A DNA stretch of 64,000 bases from Paroedura picta (GCF_049243985.1 NC_135381.1:25592345-25656344), one strand, 5' to 3'; positions 47,034 to 57,745 are shown, counted from the first letter of the stretch. A program made the numbers and translations. Notes: generated from the sequence alone by a model not told the origin.

Positions 47034-47684
47034 TTACTTTCATTTTACACTACAGAGCCCTCCCTGGTTTTCTCTCCATGATCACAGCGTTTGCATTGTT
47101 CCTCACCTTCTTCTGAGGAGTGAGGAACATGCTACGAGCTTCTAGCGCCATCCCCAGCTTGCGCCCATCAATTACTCCTGACAACCAATCACCTCGCAGC
47201 ATGGCGCTTTAAACCCCTGCGGCTCACCATGAATTCTTTAAAAAATATATATGAATTATGCGATGAAACGAGAATCCGTTTATTCACATATACATTGGTT
47301 GGGACATGTTTTTAAACCATCCTGCAGCCTCACAAATGCCTATTCGTTGCTCCCATGGCTTTGCCATGTTTTAAAAGGCCAGCGAAAACCTGCTCCCAGA
47401 AATGAAGGGGGCGGAAGTGATGGCGGGACATCTCCTGACACTACTGTCCTTGCCTCCTGATGCTCCCTTCATTGGCTACTTGCAGCAGCTAGTGGGATTT
47501 TCCCAGGGGAATCCACTTTTTGAGATTACACTGATCTCACTACAAATTGGAAAACTGTAGTGAGATCAGCGCTGGGAGGAGGCAGCAGGCTAAAACCACA
47601 CACACAAAAAGCGTCTGCGGAAGGTAAGAATCTCGCTGCTTTTTCTTTGTGCGGAATGGCCCTCATATTAACATTCCGTAACTT
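47034..47684. other. Unassigned non-coding sequence
   Basis: No exon or recognised repeat. An inverted pair around GTAGTGAGATCAGC and TGATCTCACTAC lies near 47528-47570. Confidence 0.4.
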
Positions 47685-48010
47685 AGATTCAAGTGGGTAG
47701 CCTTGTTGGTCTGAAACAGCACAACAAAACAAAAGTCCAGTGGCAACTTTAAGACCAACAAAGATTTATTCAAGGCATAAGCTTTTGAGTGCAAGCACTT
47801 TTCCTCAGACTATGAACTGAGGGGACTGATTTTAGCTGTTTTAGCGAAGAATTATCATATGGCTGTATTTGGATGTTGTGACACAGTTTACTAATTTCAC
47901 AGGATTAACTTTTGCTTATATATTCCCACTGTCATGATGGTCAGTTCATAGTCTGAGGAAGAGTGCATGCACTCAAAAGCTCACACACCTTGAATAAATC
48001 TGTTGTCCTT
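47685..48010. mobile_element. Fold-back element with long inverted arms
   Basis: The left arm (AAAGATTTATTCAAGGCATA, CTCAGACTATGAACTGA) is the inverse of the right arm (TCAGTTCATAGTCTGAGGAA, ACCTTGAATAAATCTGTTGT). The centre holds about 120 bp of unique sequence. Fragments at 37960 and 42818 belong to the same family. It is probably a DNA-transposon derivative, superfamily unknown. Confidence 0.78.
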
Positions 48011-48084
48011 TTTTCTCTATCTGTATTTTAGCTTGGTTTTAATTGTTTTAATGAAGGGGTTTTTTTTGTTTGGTTTTAAGGGGT

Positions 48085-48182
48085 TTTAGGACATGTATTT
48101 TATTATGTACGTTTTTATTTTGTAAACTGCCATTGTGGCTCTGATGAGACCTAAATTTTGTAGAGAAATGAATGAATAAGTG
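48085..48182 (+). mobile_element. Possible L2-like 3' end
   Basis: TGTAAACTGCCATTGTGGCT and GAAATGAATGAATAAG resemble the L2-like terminus, weakly. Confidence 0.4.
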
Positions 48183-48819
48183 CAACTCTGTCCTTTCTTG
48201 CTGAGACTCTTATTAATACTGATGGCCACAGCAGCACAGCAAGGGATGGTTTGTGTGACACGCACCAAGCTGTTCATTCTCATAGGCAGCTGCCACATTG
48301 AACTACTGTGTTTGTGAACTGAAGCGTTTCTCCACTGTGTTGGTATATAAATGTATGGACATTCTTCTCCGGCCTCTGTCCTTGGGAAACTGAGGATTAA
48401 GAATAAGGAATGTGAGGGCTACTGTCTTCCATAAAAACAAAAATCAGCTCATTGTAAATCTAGCTTGGATTGCTGAGGGGAAGAGTTATGCTTGGATGCA
48501 GGGCAACTAATGGGTTAACATGGGTTCTACACTGTTGAATGGAGAGGGCATACTCTCAGTGTGCACCTGAGTACATGAATGTTCAAAATGATCTGTAAGG
48601 GCTTTGAGTCATGTATTGGCCAAGTGCTCACTAAGAGTCTCTTTAAATTCTGCATTTGGTCTTCTGCCTCTCTGCAATGAAGATGACAATCAAACTGCAG
48701 CCAGGAAGGGACCTCCACAAGGGTGTAACCCAATACATAAATTCAGTCCAGGATCCTTCTACAACATATCAGATACTTTTAGGGTCTTTCTCTTCTGTGG
48801 CACGTAGAATGACTTAGAG

Positions 48820-48893
48820 CAGGGGTAGTCAAACTACGGCACTCCAGATGTCCGTGGACTACAATTCCCATGAGTCCCTGCCAGCGTTTGCTA
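48820..48893 (+). mobile_element. 74-bp single-arm hAT MITE with exact TSD
   Basis: Begins CAGGGGTAGTCAAACTACGG and ends CCAGCGTTTGCTA. The exact 8-bp duplication ACTTAGAG (48812-48819 and 48894-48901) shows that one arm alone can define an insertion, without the mirrored half. Confidence 0.88.
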
Positions 48894-49044
48894 ACTTAGA
48901 GAGTAAAATGCTTTCGTACTGATTGGAGACCTTAACTATTCGGTCCATTGTTCCCAGTTCCTGTTGTCAGATAAGGTCTGGGATTGAGAGTTTTATGATC
49001 AGAAATGAATCCCTCTCATGCTATTTTCTTGATCAGAAAATAGA

Positions 49045-49175
49045 AGCTGAGCTGGCTTCCGGTTGAATTCCAGATCAGACTTAAGGTTCTGGTTATCACC
49101 TTCAAGTCCATACGCGGTCTGGGCCCAGTGTACCTGAGGGATTGCCTCTCTGCTTACACCCCCCAAAGATTCCAT
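49045..49175 (+). mobile_element. L2-like LINE C-terminal fragment
   Basis: Encodes SWLPVEFQIRLKVLVITFKS and GLGPVYLRDCLSAYTPQR, matching the L2-like element at 4722. Sharply truncated on both sides. Confidence 0.8.
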
Positions 49176-50899
49176 GGCCATTTCAAACACTACTGCTTCC
49201 CCCTGTCCGCCCCCTTTTTGCTGTATTATTTTCCTTAGAGAACTTTTTTAACACTCTAAGCTCAGCGCTATAATGTTAAACTAACATAGCTCAAAGCATT
49301 TTAATGGTGCAACTATAGCACTGAAATGCTATATTGGTTTAGTGCTATAGCACTCAACTTATAATGCTAAAAAAAAACCTTCAAGGAAGATCATATGAAA
49401 TGGAGTAGTTTGTGGGTTGCAACCCGGGGTTTGTATGGCCGTGCCCCCAACAACCATGCATGACCACATACGGATCTTACCCCTCTCTGTGTGTTCATGG
49501 GCTTTTTTGAGGGTCGAGTTTCTTCCCTCAGCTCATGTGCATGAGCATGTGAAGTGCTTGAAAATCTCTCTTCCGACATAGACAGGGTTTGGGAGGGTTG
49601 TCTTTTGGTTTACGTGGCTTTTGGTTTATGTGGTTTTAATGACGTTAGCCATCCCAAGACCATTTTTGGAGTGGGATGGCCTAAACATCGCACAATCAAA
49701 CAAAAAAATCCCCCAGCCTGCCATGAAGCTTGTTAGGTGACATCCGGAGAGTTGATATCTCATCCTAACCCATGGAGGTGAGAGAATCCTGTACACAGCC
49801 CTGAGTTCACTGGCAAAAGTATGGGGTAGAATGTGAGTCCTGGCAGTGGAACAAAATTGGACACTCCTGAAATACACCACAACTTTAGCTCAGTACAATG
49901 GATGTGCAACTGAAAAATGACAGATAAAACTCCCCAAACATATTTGTTAATAATGGCCACATGGTGGCGCTATTAAACAGCTTCCTTCTTTCCTAGCTAA
50001 AGAACCTCATTATTTTTCCAGCATTAAAATTGGCTGCTAACAGGCTAGAGATCCCTCCTGGATTTGACAGATCTGTTTTGTGACTTATCTCTTCTTCCCA
50101 TTCACATCTTCTCATCTCCTCTCTGCGCTTCAGAACCCATTCACAAATCTCCTAGATTCCTTTCCATTCATCATTCCAAGAGAGCTCTTTGGCAAAGCAG
50201 GAGAATTCAGAAGAAGGCAGACTTCCGTGTGTGTTTCAGATTATTCTAAACAGCACTTGGAAGCAAAACCTTTTGGTTAGATGAAATATAGAGATGCCAG
50301 CATATTAAAAAATAAGATCTGAGCTCTGAAGAGATAAAATAAACATATTAGCGGTGTTTAACTGTCAATTAATTAATACAAATTATCCTCTGAAGTGGAA
50401 GAGAAGGGTAGGTGACAAGAGCATGTGCTCAGATGTCTCAGATCTACTACACAGTGTGCAGTAACAGGTTCGGCAGAAAGGATTTCCTGATTTTTTTGGG
50501 GGTGGTGGTGGTTAAAATCTCTTCTTTGCAGAGAAAGCACCCACAAACACAGGGGTACTTTCTGCACTTTTGCTGCAAATCTGTCACCCCGCATGGTAGA
50601 GCAAAGGGGTCAGATAATTTCCTCCCTACCGCAAACCTCTGTGACCTGTTGTCAAGACAGGAGGACAACCACTTAAGGGCCATTTCCCCTATCCCTGTGT
50701 CAGTGAGGGGGCTAGCCAAAAGCTCCATCAAGGTAACCAGCACAGTCTCCAACCCATGGCCAGGATGGAAGCTAAAATTAAAAAAAAATTAATTAAAAAA
50801 ATAGGAATTGTCTAGGCTATTCCAAATCAATAATGGGTCTTTTTATTTCTTCTTTTTATAATGATTCATAATATTGTAAATCATCCAAAATCATAACAA
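49176..50899. other. Unassigned non-coding sequence
   Basis: No exon or recognised repeat. Open frames up to 126 codons show no protein-family signal. Confidence 0.4.
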
Positions 50900-52150
50900 A
50901 AATAAATAACAACCAAAACAGGTTCCTGGGTAAATTATATCCGGTTTTCCCAAACTTCCTCAGTGCTTGTGATCCTGTAAAAATGGTAATAATAAATAAT
51001 ATAACAAATCCACCAGTTACCCTCCTGTACTCAATTCCAATCTAATATTGCAGCAATTAAATTTCAAAACGTACCTTCATAATGTTTTCAGTGCTCCATT
51101 ATCAGTTGGGCTCTCTGCTCATCATACTGTTTGGTCCTAATTTGCAAGACCATCAGTGACCACTAAAGTTATAACTATCCACTATAATAGGTGTAGCTTA
51201 TTATTCACAGAAAACATGCCAAGTCCCATTCCAAATTCAATCAGTTTGGCTCCAACGTATTACAGTTAAAGATGTAGAAGCATCCACACTGTAATAAAAT
51301 TTGTTGAATGGAGCTCCCCGTGAAGGCATCTCTCTTCCTTGTTTCTAGTCCAAAGAATATGGAATCGTCTGCATTATGCTTAGCTTCTATCCAATGCTTG
51401 GCACCAGGACAATCCCTGATATTTTCCCTTATTTTACATCTGTGTTCTATGATCCTGGTCTTAAGTGGTCTAGTGGTCATGCCTATATAACTCAGATTAC
51501 ATTGGCATCGTATAATGTAAATTACATTTTTCATTTGACATGAGATGAAATCTCTTATATTTATACAAAAATCATTAGAATGTGTGTAATAGTCAATCTC
51601 CCACATATATTTATGTATGGTGCAATTACCACATTTGCGATTCCCCTTGGGTAAACTGTTAATGCATTGTTCCCTTGATCTTAGCAATTCTTTAATATTT
51701 CTACCCCTTTTCCATGCTATCAAAGGTTTTTCACTGCACCCCAGAATATGTGCCACCATATGCCAAGGTTTCATAATTATGTTTAATTTCCTTCGAGTAA
51801 TCCAAAAACTCAAAGGCACAGGTGATTCTATTAGAAGTACTATGGTGCTTGTATGTTAATAGTGTCTGTCTTTCCTCCCTGTCCATGCAGCTCTTGGCAG
51901 CTATAATGTATCTAGTTGGGTAGCCTCTAGCCTTAAGATCTTTTTCTAATGAGCTGCATGTCTGTTGGTAATTAAAGGATTCAGCATTATTACGTTTGAG
52001 TCTTAAAAATTGGCCTATTGATAAGTTATTTTTAGTGGCCACCGGTGAAATGATTCATAGTGTCTGTCTCTTTCCTGTATTGTCCGTGAATAAAGCTGGA
52101 AATTTTTGTAAGTGGAGACCTCTAGAGATCCTATTGTTTTAAATATATTT
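50900..52150 (-). mobile_element. Penelope-like element with GIY-YIG endonuclease, copy 3
   Basis: The longest of three copies. The minus strand encodes the end of the RT region (NNLSIGQFLRLKRNNAESF, LKARGYPTRYI, about 51.74-52.04 kb). It then gives a linker with CGNCTIHKYM and a GIY-YIG-type nuclease domain: VIYIIRCQCNLSYIGMTTRP, then LKTRIIEHRCKIREN, and a terminal CFYIFNCNTLEPN. A 3' UTR runs to about 50.9 kb. RT followed by GIY-YIG defines Penelope-like elements. The copy is 5'-truncated and not functional. Confidence 0.85.
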
Positions 52151-52262
52151 AATGAAGTTAGAAGACCCAACTCTCCTATGGTGGAAAAAGACAACCAATT
52201 GCCTTGTCTAATCTGAATGCCAGTTCTGATGGAGTAGAATGGGCTGTACCCCTAGAGGAATG

Positions 52263-52381
52263 TTCACGATAGCTGCCAGCTCCGGGTTGAGAAGTACTTG
52301 GAGATGGGGGGGGGGGCTGAGGAGGGGGGTTTGGAGAACGGTGGGATTTCCAGAGCAATCTTTATTGCCAGGAGATCAGTT

Positions 52382-52435
<54 letters not shown>

Positions 52436-52480
52436 ATAGTAGCAGGTCTCCAGCCACCACCTGGAGACTGGCAAGCCTAG
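52263..52480 (-). mobile_element. MITE-like repeat family A with expanded (TAG)n
   Basis: GCTGCCAGCTCCGGGTTGAG on the left and ACCTGGAGACTGGCAAGCC on the right mark the ends. Inside, a (TAG)n run at 52380-52440 of about 20 units replaces the usual centre. Confidence 0.7.
52380..52440. repeat. (TAG)n trinucleotide microsatellite
   Basis: About 20 units with one AAT interruption near the right end. Confidence 0.97.
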
Positions 52481-52571
52481 GTCATCCGCCTTTTCTTCCT
52501 AGCTCTTTGAATGCTGTGCTAGTTTTCTACTGGAGGTAGTGGGGATGCTCGAGAAACGAAGTGGTCTAGCC

Positions 52572-52693
52572 CAGGGGTAGTCAACCTGTGGTCCTCCAGA
52601 TGTCCATGGACTACAATTCCCATGAGCCCCTGCCAGCGTTGTAGTCCATGGAATTGTACTCCATGAACATCTGGAGGACCACAGGTTGACTAG
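52572..52693. mobile_element. Palindromic hAT MITE upstream of receptor exon 1
   Basis: CAGGGGTAGTCAACCTGTGG and the inverse GACCACAGGTTGACTAG, with arms partly shortened in the centre. It ends about 330 bp before the receptor start codon. Confidence 0.85.
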
Positions 52694-52699
52694 CTCGTT

Positions 52700-53220
52700 C
52701 GACTACCACTACTTCAGCCCTTGCCCGGTACGAAGGGGCTGAGGCAACCTTTCCAAGGGCGCCGGTTCCTGCCGCGAGCTCCGAGGGCCGTCGGGGAGTC
52801 CTTTGGGCGGGGGAGTCTCCCGGAGCCGCCGGGAGCACAGAACGGGGGGCGAGAGCGGGAAGAGGGCGGCGCTGGAACACCTGCTGCTCGGAGGCGCCGA
52901 GGGCGATGGGGATGCCTGCCTGGCTACCTCCCTCGGGGGTGGGCCCGGAGAGCGAGCGACCCACCCGGCGTGTCCGTGGCGGCTGACGGGCTGGGAGTGG
53001 CGCCGGGCGCGAAGGGCGAGGCGATGTTGGACGGCAACGGGACGTGCTCGGGCTGCCGCTTCTCCCCCGGCCAGGCGCGCCACTCCTTGGCCGCCGTGCT
53101 CATCTTCACCATCGTGGTGGACGTGGTGGGCAACGGGCTGCTGATCGCCTCGGTGCTGAGGAACCCCAAGCTCCGCAACGCCGGTGAGTGCGGCCGGCCG
53201 GCTGGGCAGGCAGGCGGGCA
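52700..53220 (+). promoter_or_regulatory. GPR50 (MTNR1C): CpG island around GPR50/Mel1c exon 1
   Basis: A very GC- and CG-rich block bounded by AT-richer DNA and by MITEs. It covers the sequence upstream of the receptor ATG, exon 1 and its donor. It probably contains the promoter and 5' UTR, but I see no decisive core element. Confidence 0.6.
53024..53183 (+). CDS. GPR50 (MTNR1C): GPR50 / melatonin receptor Mel1c, first coding exon (partial gene)
   Basis: The exon encodes 53 residues plus one base, then a strong donor (G|GTGAGTG at 53184). The N-terminus MLDGNGTCSGCRF carries an N-glycosylation site (N5-G-T). TM1 spans about residues 22-46 (LAAVLIFTIVVDVVGNGLLI), with the conserved GN pair at 36-37 (N37 is position 1.50). 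The exon closes in the first intracellular loop at VLRNPKLRNAG, the known splice point of melatonin-type receptors. The wording fits the Mel1c/GPR50 branch of G-protein-coupled receptors. In birds, fish and frogs Mel1c binds melatonin; mammalian GPR50 does not. Placement after HMGB3 matches human Xq28. The ATG at 53024 is chosen because the signature begins there and upstream in-frame sequence lacks receptor character. The exon for TM2-7 is not in the window. MTNR1A or MTNR1B is less likely. Confidence 0.9.
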
Positions 53221-53301
53221 GGCGACGATTAAGGCTCATAGTCCCCTCGTCGTTATATTGGCAAGCAGCCGGTGGAAGTTTGTGTTTCAAAGAGAAACGT
53301 T

Positions 53302-53433
53302 TTGTCAAGCTGCGGCCCCTCCAGATGCCCATGGACTACAATTCCCATGAGCCCCTGCCAGCGTTCGCTGGCAGGGGCTCATGGGAATTGTAGTCCATGG
53401 ACATCTGGAGGGGCCGCAGTTTGACTACCCCTG
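53302..53433. mobile_element. Palindromic hAT MITE, 118 bp after the receptor exon 1 donor
   Basis: GTCAAGCTGCGGCCCCTCCA on the left answers GGAGGGGCCGCAGTTTGACT on the right, with arms meeting at CCAGCGTTCGCTGG. The left tip is eroded. It shares the unusual GGCCCCTCC variant on both arms, consistent with arm-to-arm sequence correction. Confidence 0.88.
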
Positions 53434-53593
53434 AGCTAGACTACCATGGCCCCGTTCCTTGATCGTCTTCCCTGCATGCTGCTTGTTCAGCAGGACCAGG
53501 TAGAACTCCTTTGACAAACCTGTGCACACCTGACTTCTGGAACCTGATGCGGTTTCCTTGTTCTTGGGGGTGCATGGGTGGTGGGTGGGACGT

Positions 53594-53715
53594 AACCTGT
53601 GGTCCTCCAGATGTCCAGGGACTACAATTCCCACAAGTCCCTGACATGGCATGGCAAGGGCTCATGGGAATTGTAGTCCATGGGCATCTGGAGGACCACA
53701 GGTTGACTACCCCTG
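53594..53715. mobile_element. Palindromic hAT MITE
   Basis: ACCTGTGGTCCTCCAGATGT on the left answers ACATGGCATGGCAAGG at the centre and CTGGAGGACCACAGGTTGAC on the right. The left tip is eroded. Confidence 0.85.
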
Positions 53716-55104
53716 CATTAGACTACACATCCTTCTGGCTGCCGCCTGCAGGACTTTGGGACCCATGAGGGCTTTGCACCAGATTATAGTTTCGCTGGCA
53801 TGTTCCTGGAGCTGAAACCGGTAAAGTCATGATGGAGAGTGATCAGGGGCAAGTACAAAGCACTCCCTCCTCCGGTGACTGAGGTACTGCCAATTTGGGA
53901 TGTGGCTGGCAGGTCAGGCATCAAAGTGAGAGAAAGGAGAGTCCTAGGCAGCTTTAATACCAGACACCAATCCCTTTAAAAGTTTAGTCCTGCTGGTTGT
54001 CCTGCTCTATGAGATGTTGAGGAATTCTTTGGATGAAATGAAGCAAGTGTTTCAAAGTGGTGAGAATTTGAAATGTAACAGCCTTAGTACACAAATGTGA
54101 ATTTCAGAGCCTGCCCAGAGCAGAAATTCCTCCTGCAGCTGCATTATCTTTCTGAGATATTTGGACACTTGGCACACTAGATCAGATCTTGAGACAGGGA
54201 TGTGATTTCAGGTAAGCCGTAGCATCCCTCAGTAGGAATGTGCTCTGTGCTCAAATCCGTTTCAGGTGATAACTTGGCTGTGAGATCGATTGCTTTGAGG
54301 CGAACTGTTAAGGGTGTGAAATCCATCTTGCAAACTTCAGTTGCAAAATCCATTTTTGGGAGAGTAAACCAAAGGGATGGGGAGACTTGCGGCTCCTTGG
54401 GACTTGCTTGCGGTTCTGTCCCTGCCTTTGACTTCTGGCAGGGTGAATTGCTCTGTAACCTCGGCCCTTCCACTGTGGGTTTGTGCTGCATTAAAGAACC
54501 ATTCTGCTGCATGTCTTAATGTTTCACACGTCACAAATGACTGTGGAAGGGACATATGTTTTGTGTTGAAGCCTTGCACTCCAAGTGGCTCACTAAATGT
54601 TAGCATTCGGGTTTGATCCCAAGGGGCCATTTAAAGTGATTGTTTACTCAGATTAAGCCAATCCCCCCCTTTGATAGATGGCAGTCATCAGAACTCTTGA
54701 CAATAACTTCAGGATTTCATTGGCAACAAATTCCTAAGAGTTGTGTTAGCCGACCTGTTGTGGCAAGCCCCCCCCCCCAAGGTCATATAACTCCAATTGT
54801 ACTTGCCAGTTCCAGTTGTTGTGAATGGGCACACTCTTCCTCTTGCATTTCATGGCACTGTGTACATTCCTTCCCACCTTTGTGCCCATGTGCATATGTA
54901 TGTATGGCTGCCAGCTAAGGATTTACTTTGTTCACTGAAGTGGGCTCTAGAATTGGTTGAAGCCAGGGTAATAAAATCAGGTCCCTCCCCCCTCTTTATA
55001 ATTTGTCCCCCCTCCCAGGCCATACATTGTCTGTGGTCAGTTATTGGGGCAACAGCAACTGCCACCAGAAGGGTTAAGGGTTGTACCATAGAGTAATTCG
55101 CTCT
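53716..55104. other. Unassigned intronic sequence
   Basis: No exon or recognised repeat. Open frames around 54177-54630 overlap on both strands and lack family signals. Confidence 0.4.
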
Positions 55105-55270
55105 TGTCTCCGCCATTGATTGTATTGGATTTTGGAGATTTTTGGTGGTGGTGGGGGGATTACTTGGGCATGAAATTGGGGTCACTGTAGGTGGGCAGGG
55201 AATTGAGAGTTCCTGCCTTGTGCTAGATGGCCTTGGAGGTCCCTTACAACTCTGTGATTCTGTAATTCTA
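55105..55270 (+). mobile_element. CR1 LINE 3' end
   Basis: AAATTGGGGTCACTGTAGGT, then GCTAGATGGCCTTGGAGGTC and a CTGTGATTCTGTAATTCT end, the CR1 terminus with its short octamer-type repeats. Confidence 0.75.
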
Positions 55271-56317
55271 CTTTGACAGACTTTTAGCCCCTCTTTTGAT
55301 CAACATTTTTTATTTCAAAAGGCAGCCCTTTCTGGAACATATACTTTTTTTCTTGAGTTTTTTTCAAAAGTAAAAACACTGTGAACCTGCAGATGTTTTA
55401 TTCTGTAGGTTGATTATTTCTGATTTAAAGTATTACTGTTTTTTTGTTTTTACAGGGGTGGAAAACTGCCTAATGGATTCCCTCCCTGGGAACAAAGCTG
55501 GCCCTCTTTGTTGCAACTTAGCGGCAATGACATTTCAATTGCTTTGCCTAACTAGGAGGTTGTGGTGACAAGACTGCAAAGGTTCGTTAGATAGATGCTA
55601 CATGTGACTTTGTTTCCCTAATGTTTTCACATAGGGAGACTTTCTGAAGTTGGAGGGTTTGAGCAGTCTTGGCAACCAAGAGCAGCAGAGAGGAGACCTT
55701 AAATGCTTCTATTTTGTAATTATAGCATTTTAGCCTCCTGGCTATTTGCATGTTTTTCAGTAGTGCAGCATTTATTAGTAAATTCTTTGATGCAGTTTGA
55801 GAGAGGATAGTTGGTTTAATTCATGGAAGATTGCTTGCTTGTTTTACAGTTGACAAATCACAACTGGATAAGTGAATTTGCCTCAATTGAAAATACTTCC
55901 TTTATCTAAAATCTCTTTCTGCATCTGTGTTCAGTGGAGCTTGCTCCAGGTATGTATGCAGAGGGCTGGAGTCCTTTTGTGCCTGAAATAAAAGTTGAAG
56001 CAGGGATTTGATGGGCTCTCAAGAATGGTCTTTAGCTAGTCTTTACTGCCACATCATTGTCTGGCTTACCCCAATGCAAAAACTTTTTGAATTTGGAATG
56101 AAGTGAAATTGCATGAATGTTCTGTTAGATTTTGCAATGACTTATTCACATGTGTGGCAGCCACCAAGCAAGGAGAACATTCACGTATGAAACCCTAAAA
56201 AAGATTGTTTTTGTTTCCCTAGGCCCACCTTGGTACTCATCTAGTTAGCATTCCATTTCTACAGTGGCTAACCAGATGTTTTGGGGAACCTATAAACATT
56301 GCACAAAGGGCACAACT
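55271..56317. other. Unassigned intronic sequence
   Basis: No exon or recognised repeat. Confidence 0.4.
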
Positions 56318-56515
56318 GCCTAGAAGAAGAGTTGTTTCTTATATGCCGCTTTTCCCTACCCAAAGGAGGCTCAAAGCGGCTTACAGTCGCCTTCCCATTC
56401 CTCTCCCCACATCAGACACCCTGTGGGGTGGGTGAGGCTGAGAGAGCCCTGATATCACTGCTTGGTGTGAACAGTTTTATCAGTGCCGTGGCAAACCCAA
56501 GGTCATGTTGCTTCT
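56318..56515 (-). mobile_element. tRNA/L2-tail SINE, 3' two thirds
   Basis: Reverse complement with GAAGAAGAGTTG, TTATATGCCGCTTTTCCC, CTCAAAGCGGCTTACAGTCG and GAGGCTGAGAGAGCCCTGAT. Cut before the tRNA head, directly adjoining BovB sequence. Confidence 0.8.
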
Positions 56516-56519
56516 TGAC

Positions 56520-57345
56520 CTGCATATAGGTTTCTCAAGAGACAGATAAGATGCTCTGGTATTGCCATCTCTTTAAGGACTTGCCACAGTTTGTTGTGCT
56601 CCACACAATCAAAGGTTTAACATAGTCAATGAAGCAGATGCAGATGTTCTTCTGGAACTCCCTAGCTTTTTCCATGTATGTTGGCAATTTGGATCTCTAG
56701 TTCCTCTGCCACTTCAAAATCCTGCCTGTACTTCTGGAAGTTCTCGGTCCACATATTGCTGGAGGCTAGCTTGTAGGATTTTGAGTATAACTTTGCTAGC
56801 ATGAGAAATGAGTGCAATGGTGTGGTAGTTTGAACATTCTTTGGCATTGCCCTTCTTTGGGATTGGAATGTAAACTGACCTTTTCCCATCCTGTGGCCAC
56901 TGCTGAGTTTTCCAAATTTGCTGGCATACTGAGTGTAGCACTTTTACTGCATCGTCTTTTAAGATTTTGAATAGTTCAACTGGAATGCTGTCACCTCCAC
57001 TAGCTTTATTGTTGCTTAGACTTCCTAAGGCCCATTTGACTTCACATTCCAGGATGTCTGGCTCCAGGTCAGTGACTACCCCCTCATGGTTATCAGGGAT
57101 GTTAAGCTCACTCTTGTATAGTTCTTCTGTATACGTTTGCCACCTTTTTAAAATCTCTTCTGCTTCTGTTAGGTCCCTACCATTTTGGTCCTTTATCATA
57201 CCCATCTTTGCATGAAATGTTCTCTGGTCCTCCCTATTCTATTGTTTTCTTCTATTTGGAGAAGGAAATGGCAAACTGGAGAAGGAAATGGCAAACCACT
57301 CCAGTATCTTTGTCATGAAAACTCCATGGACAGGTTGGCTTCATT
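56520..57345 (-). mobile_element. BovB/RTE LINE, RT-region fragment
   Basis: The minus strand encodes QNGRDLTEAEEILKRWQTYT, EELYKSELN, NNKASGGDSIPVELFKILKD, CQQIWKTQQWPQDGKRSVYI and PIPKKGNAKECSNYHTIALI, the start of the BovB reverse transcriptase (fingers region). The main open frame is 56714-57205. Sequence near 57250-57300 (GAGAAGGAAATGGCAAACC, partly duplicated in tandem) also belongs to BovB. A different segment from the copies at 27.3 and 61.6 kb. Confidence 0.9.
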
Positions 57346-57477
57346 ACTACGGTGTTATTTCCTTCAAAAGCCCAAATAGCCTGAGACTATAGCTGTTACA
57401 GACTGGCCCTTACAGTGTTGGCTCGTCAGGTGTGGAACACTTTCCTTACTAGTAGTCAGAAGCCTTTTACCCTGGTG

Positions 57478-57745
57478 TTTTCATAGAACTGTAGAGCTGG
57501 AAGGGACCTCCAAGGTCATCTAGTCTTGCAGAATGCAGGAAACTCACAATTACCTACCCACCCACAGTGATCCCAATTCCATGTTCAGATGATGCCCCCA
57601 ACCTCACCCCACTTTGAATCCCTGGCCAATCTGGCTTGGTGGAAATTCATTTCCCGACTCCAAAGAGATGATTGGCATTACCCTAGGCATGCCAGAAAGG
57701 GCCACATTTTCTCAATAGCCTCTTTTAGTGGTGCCTGTAGGACAC
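57478..57745 (-). mobile_element. CR1 LINE 3' UTR
   Basis: Begins at its 3' end with CATAGAACTGTAGAGCTGGA and AGGGACCTCCAAGGTCATCT. It continues through the lizard CR1 3' UTR words CCCCACTTTGAATCCCTGGC and GATTGGCATTACCCTAGGCA. Confidence 0.8.

Noticed and set aside
52709-53332. 207-codon minus-strand open frame
   Set aside because: Antisense shadow of the CpG island and receptor exon; low-complexity R/P/S/A composition.
52721-53350. 209-codon plus-strand open frame across the receptor exon
   Set aside because: Only 53024-53183 has receptor character. The rest is open because the DNA is GC-rich, and it runs through the splice donor into a MITE.
54177-54630. Overlapping open frames on both strands
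   Set aside because: No family words, composition as in flanks; no evidence for a gene within the receptor intron.
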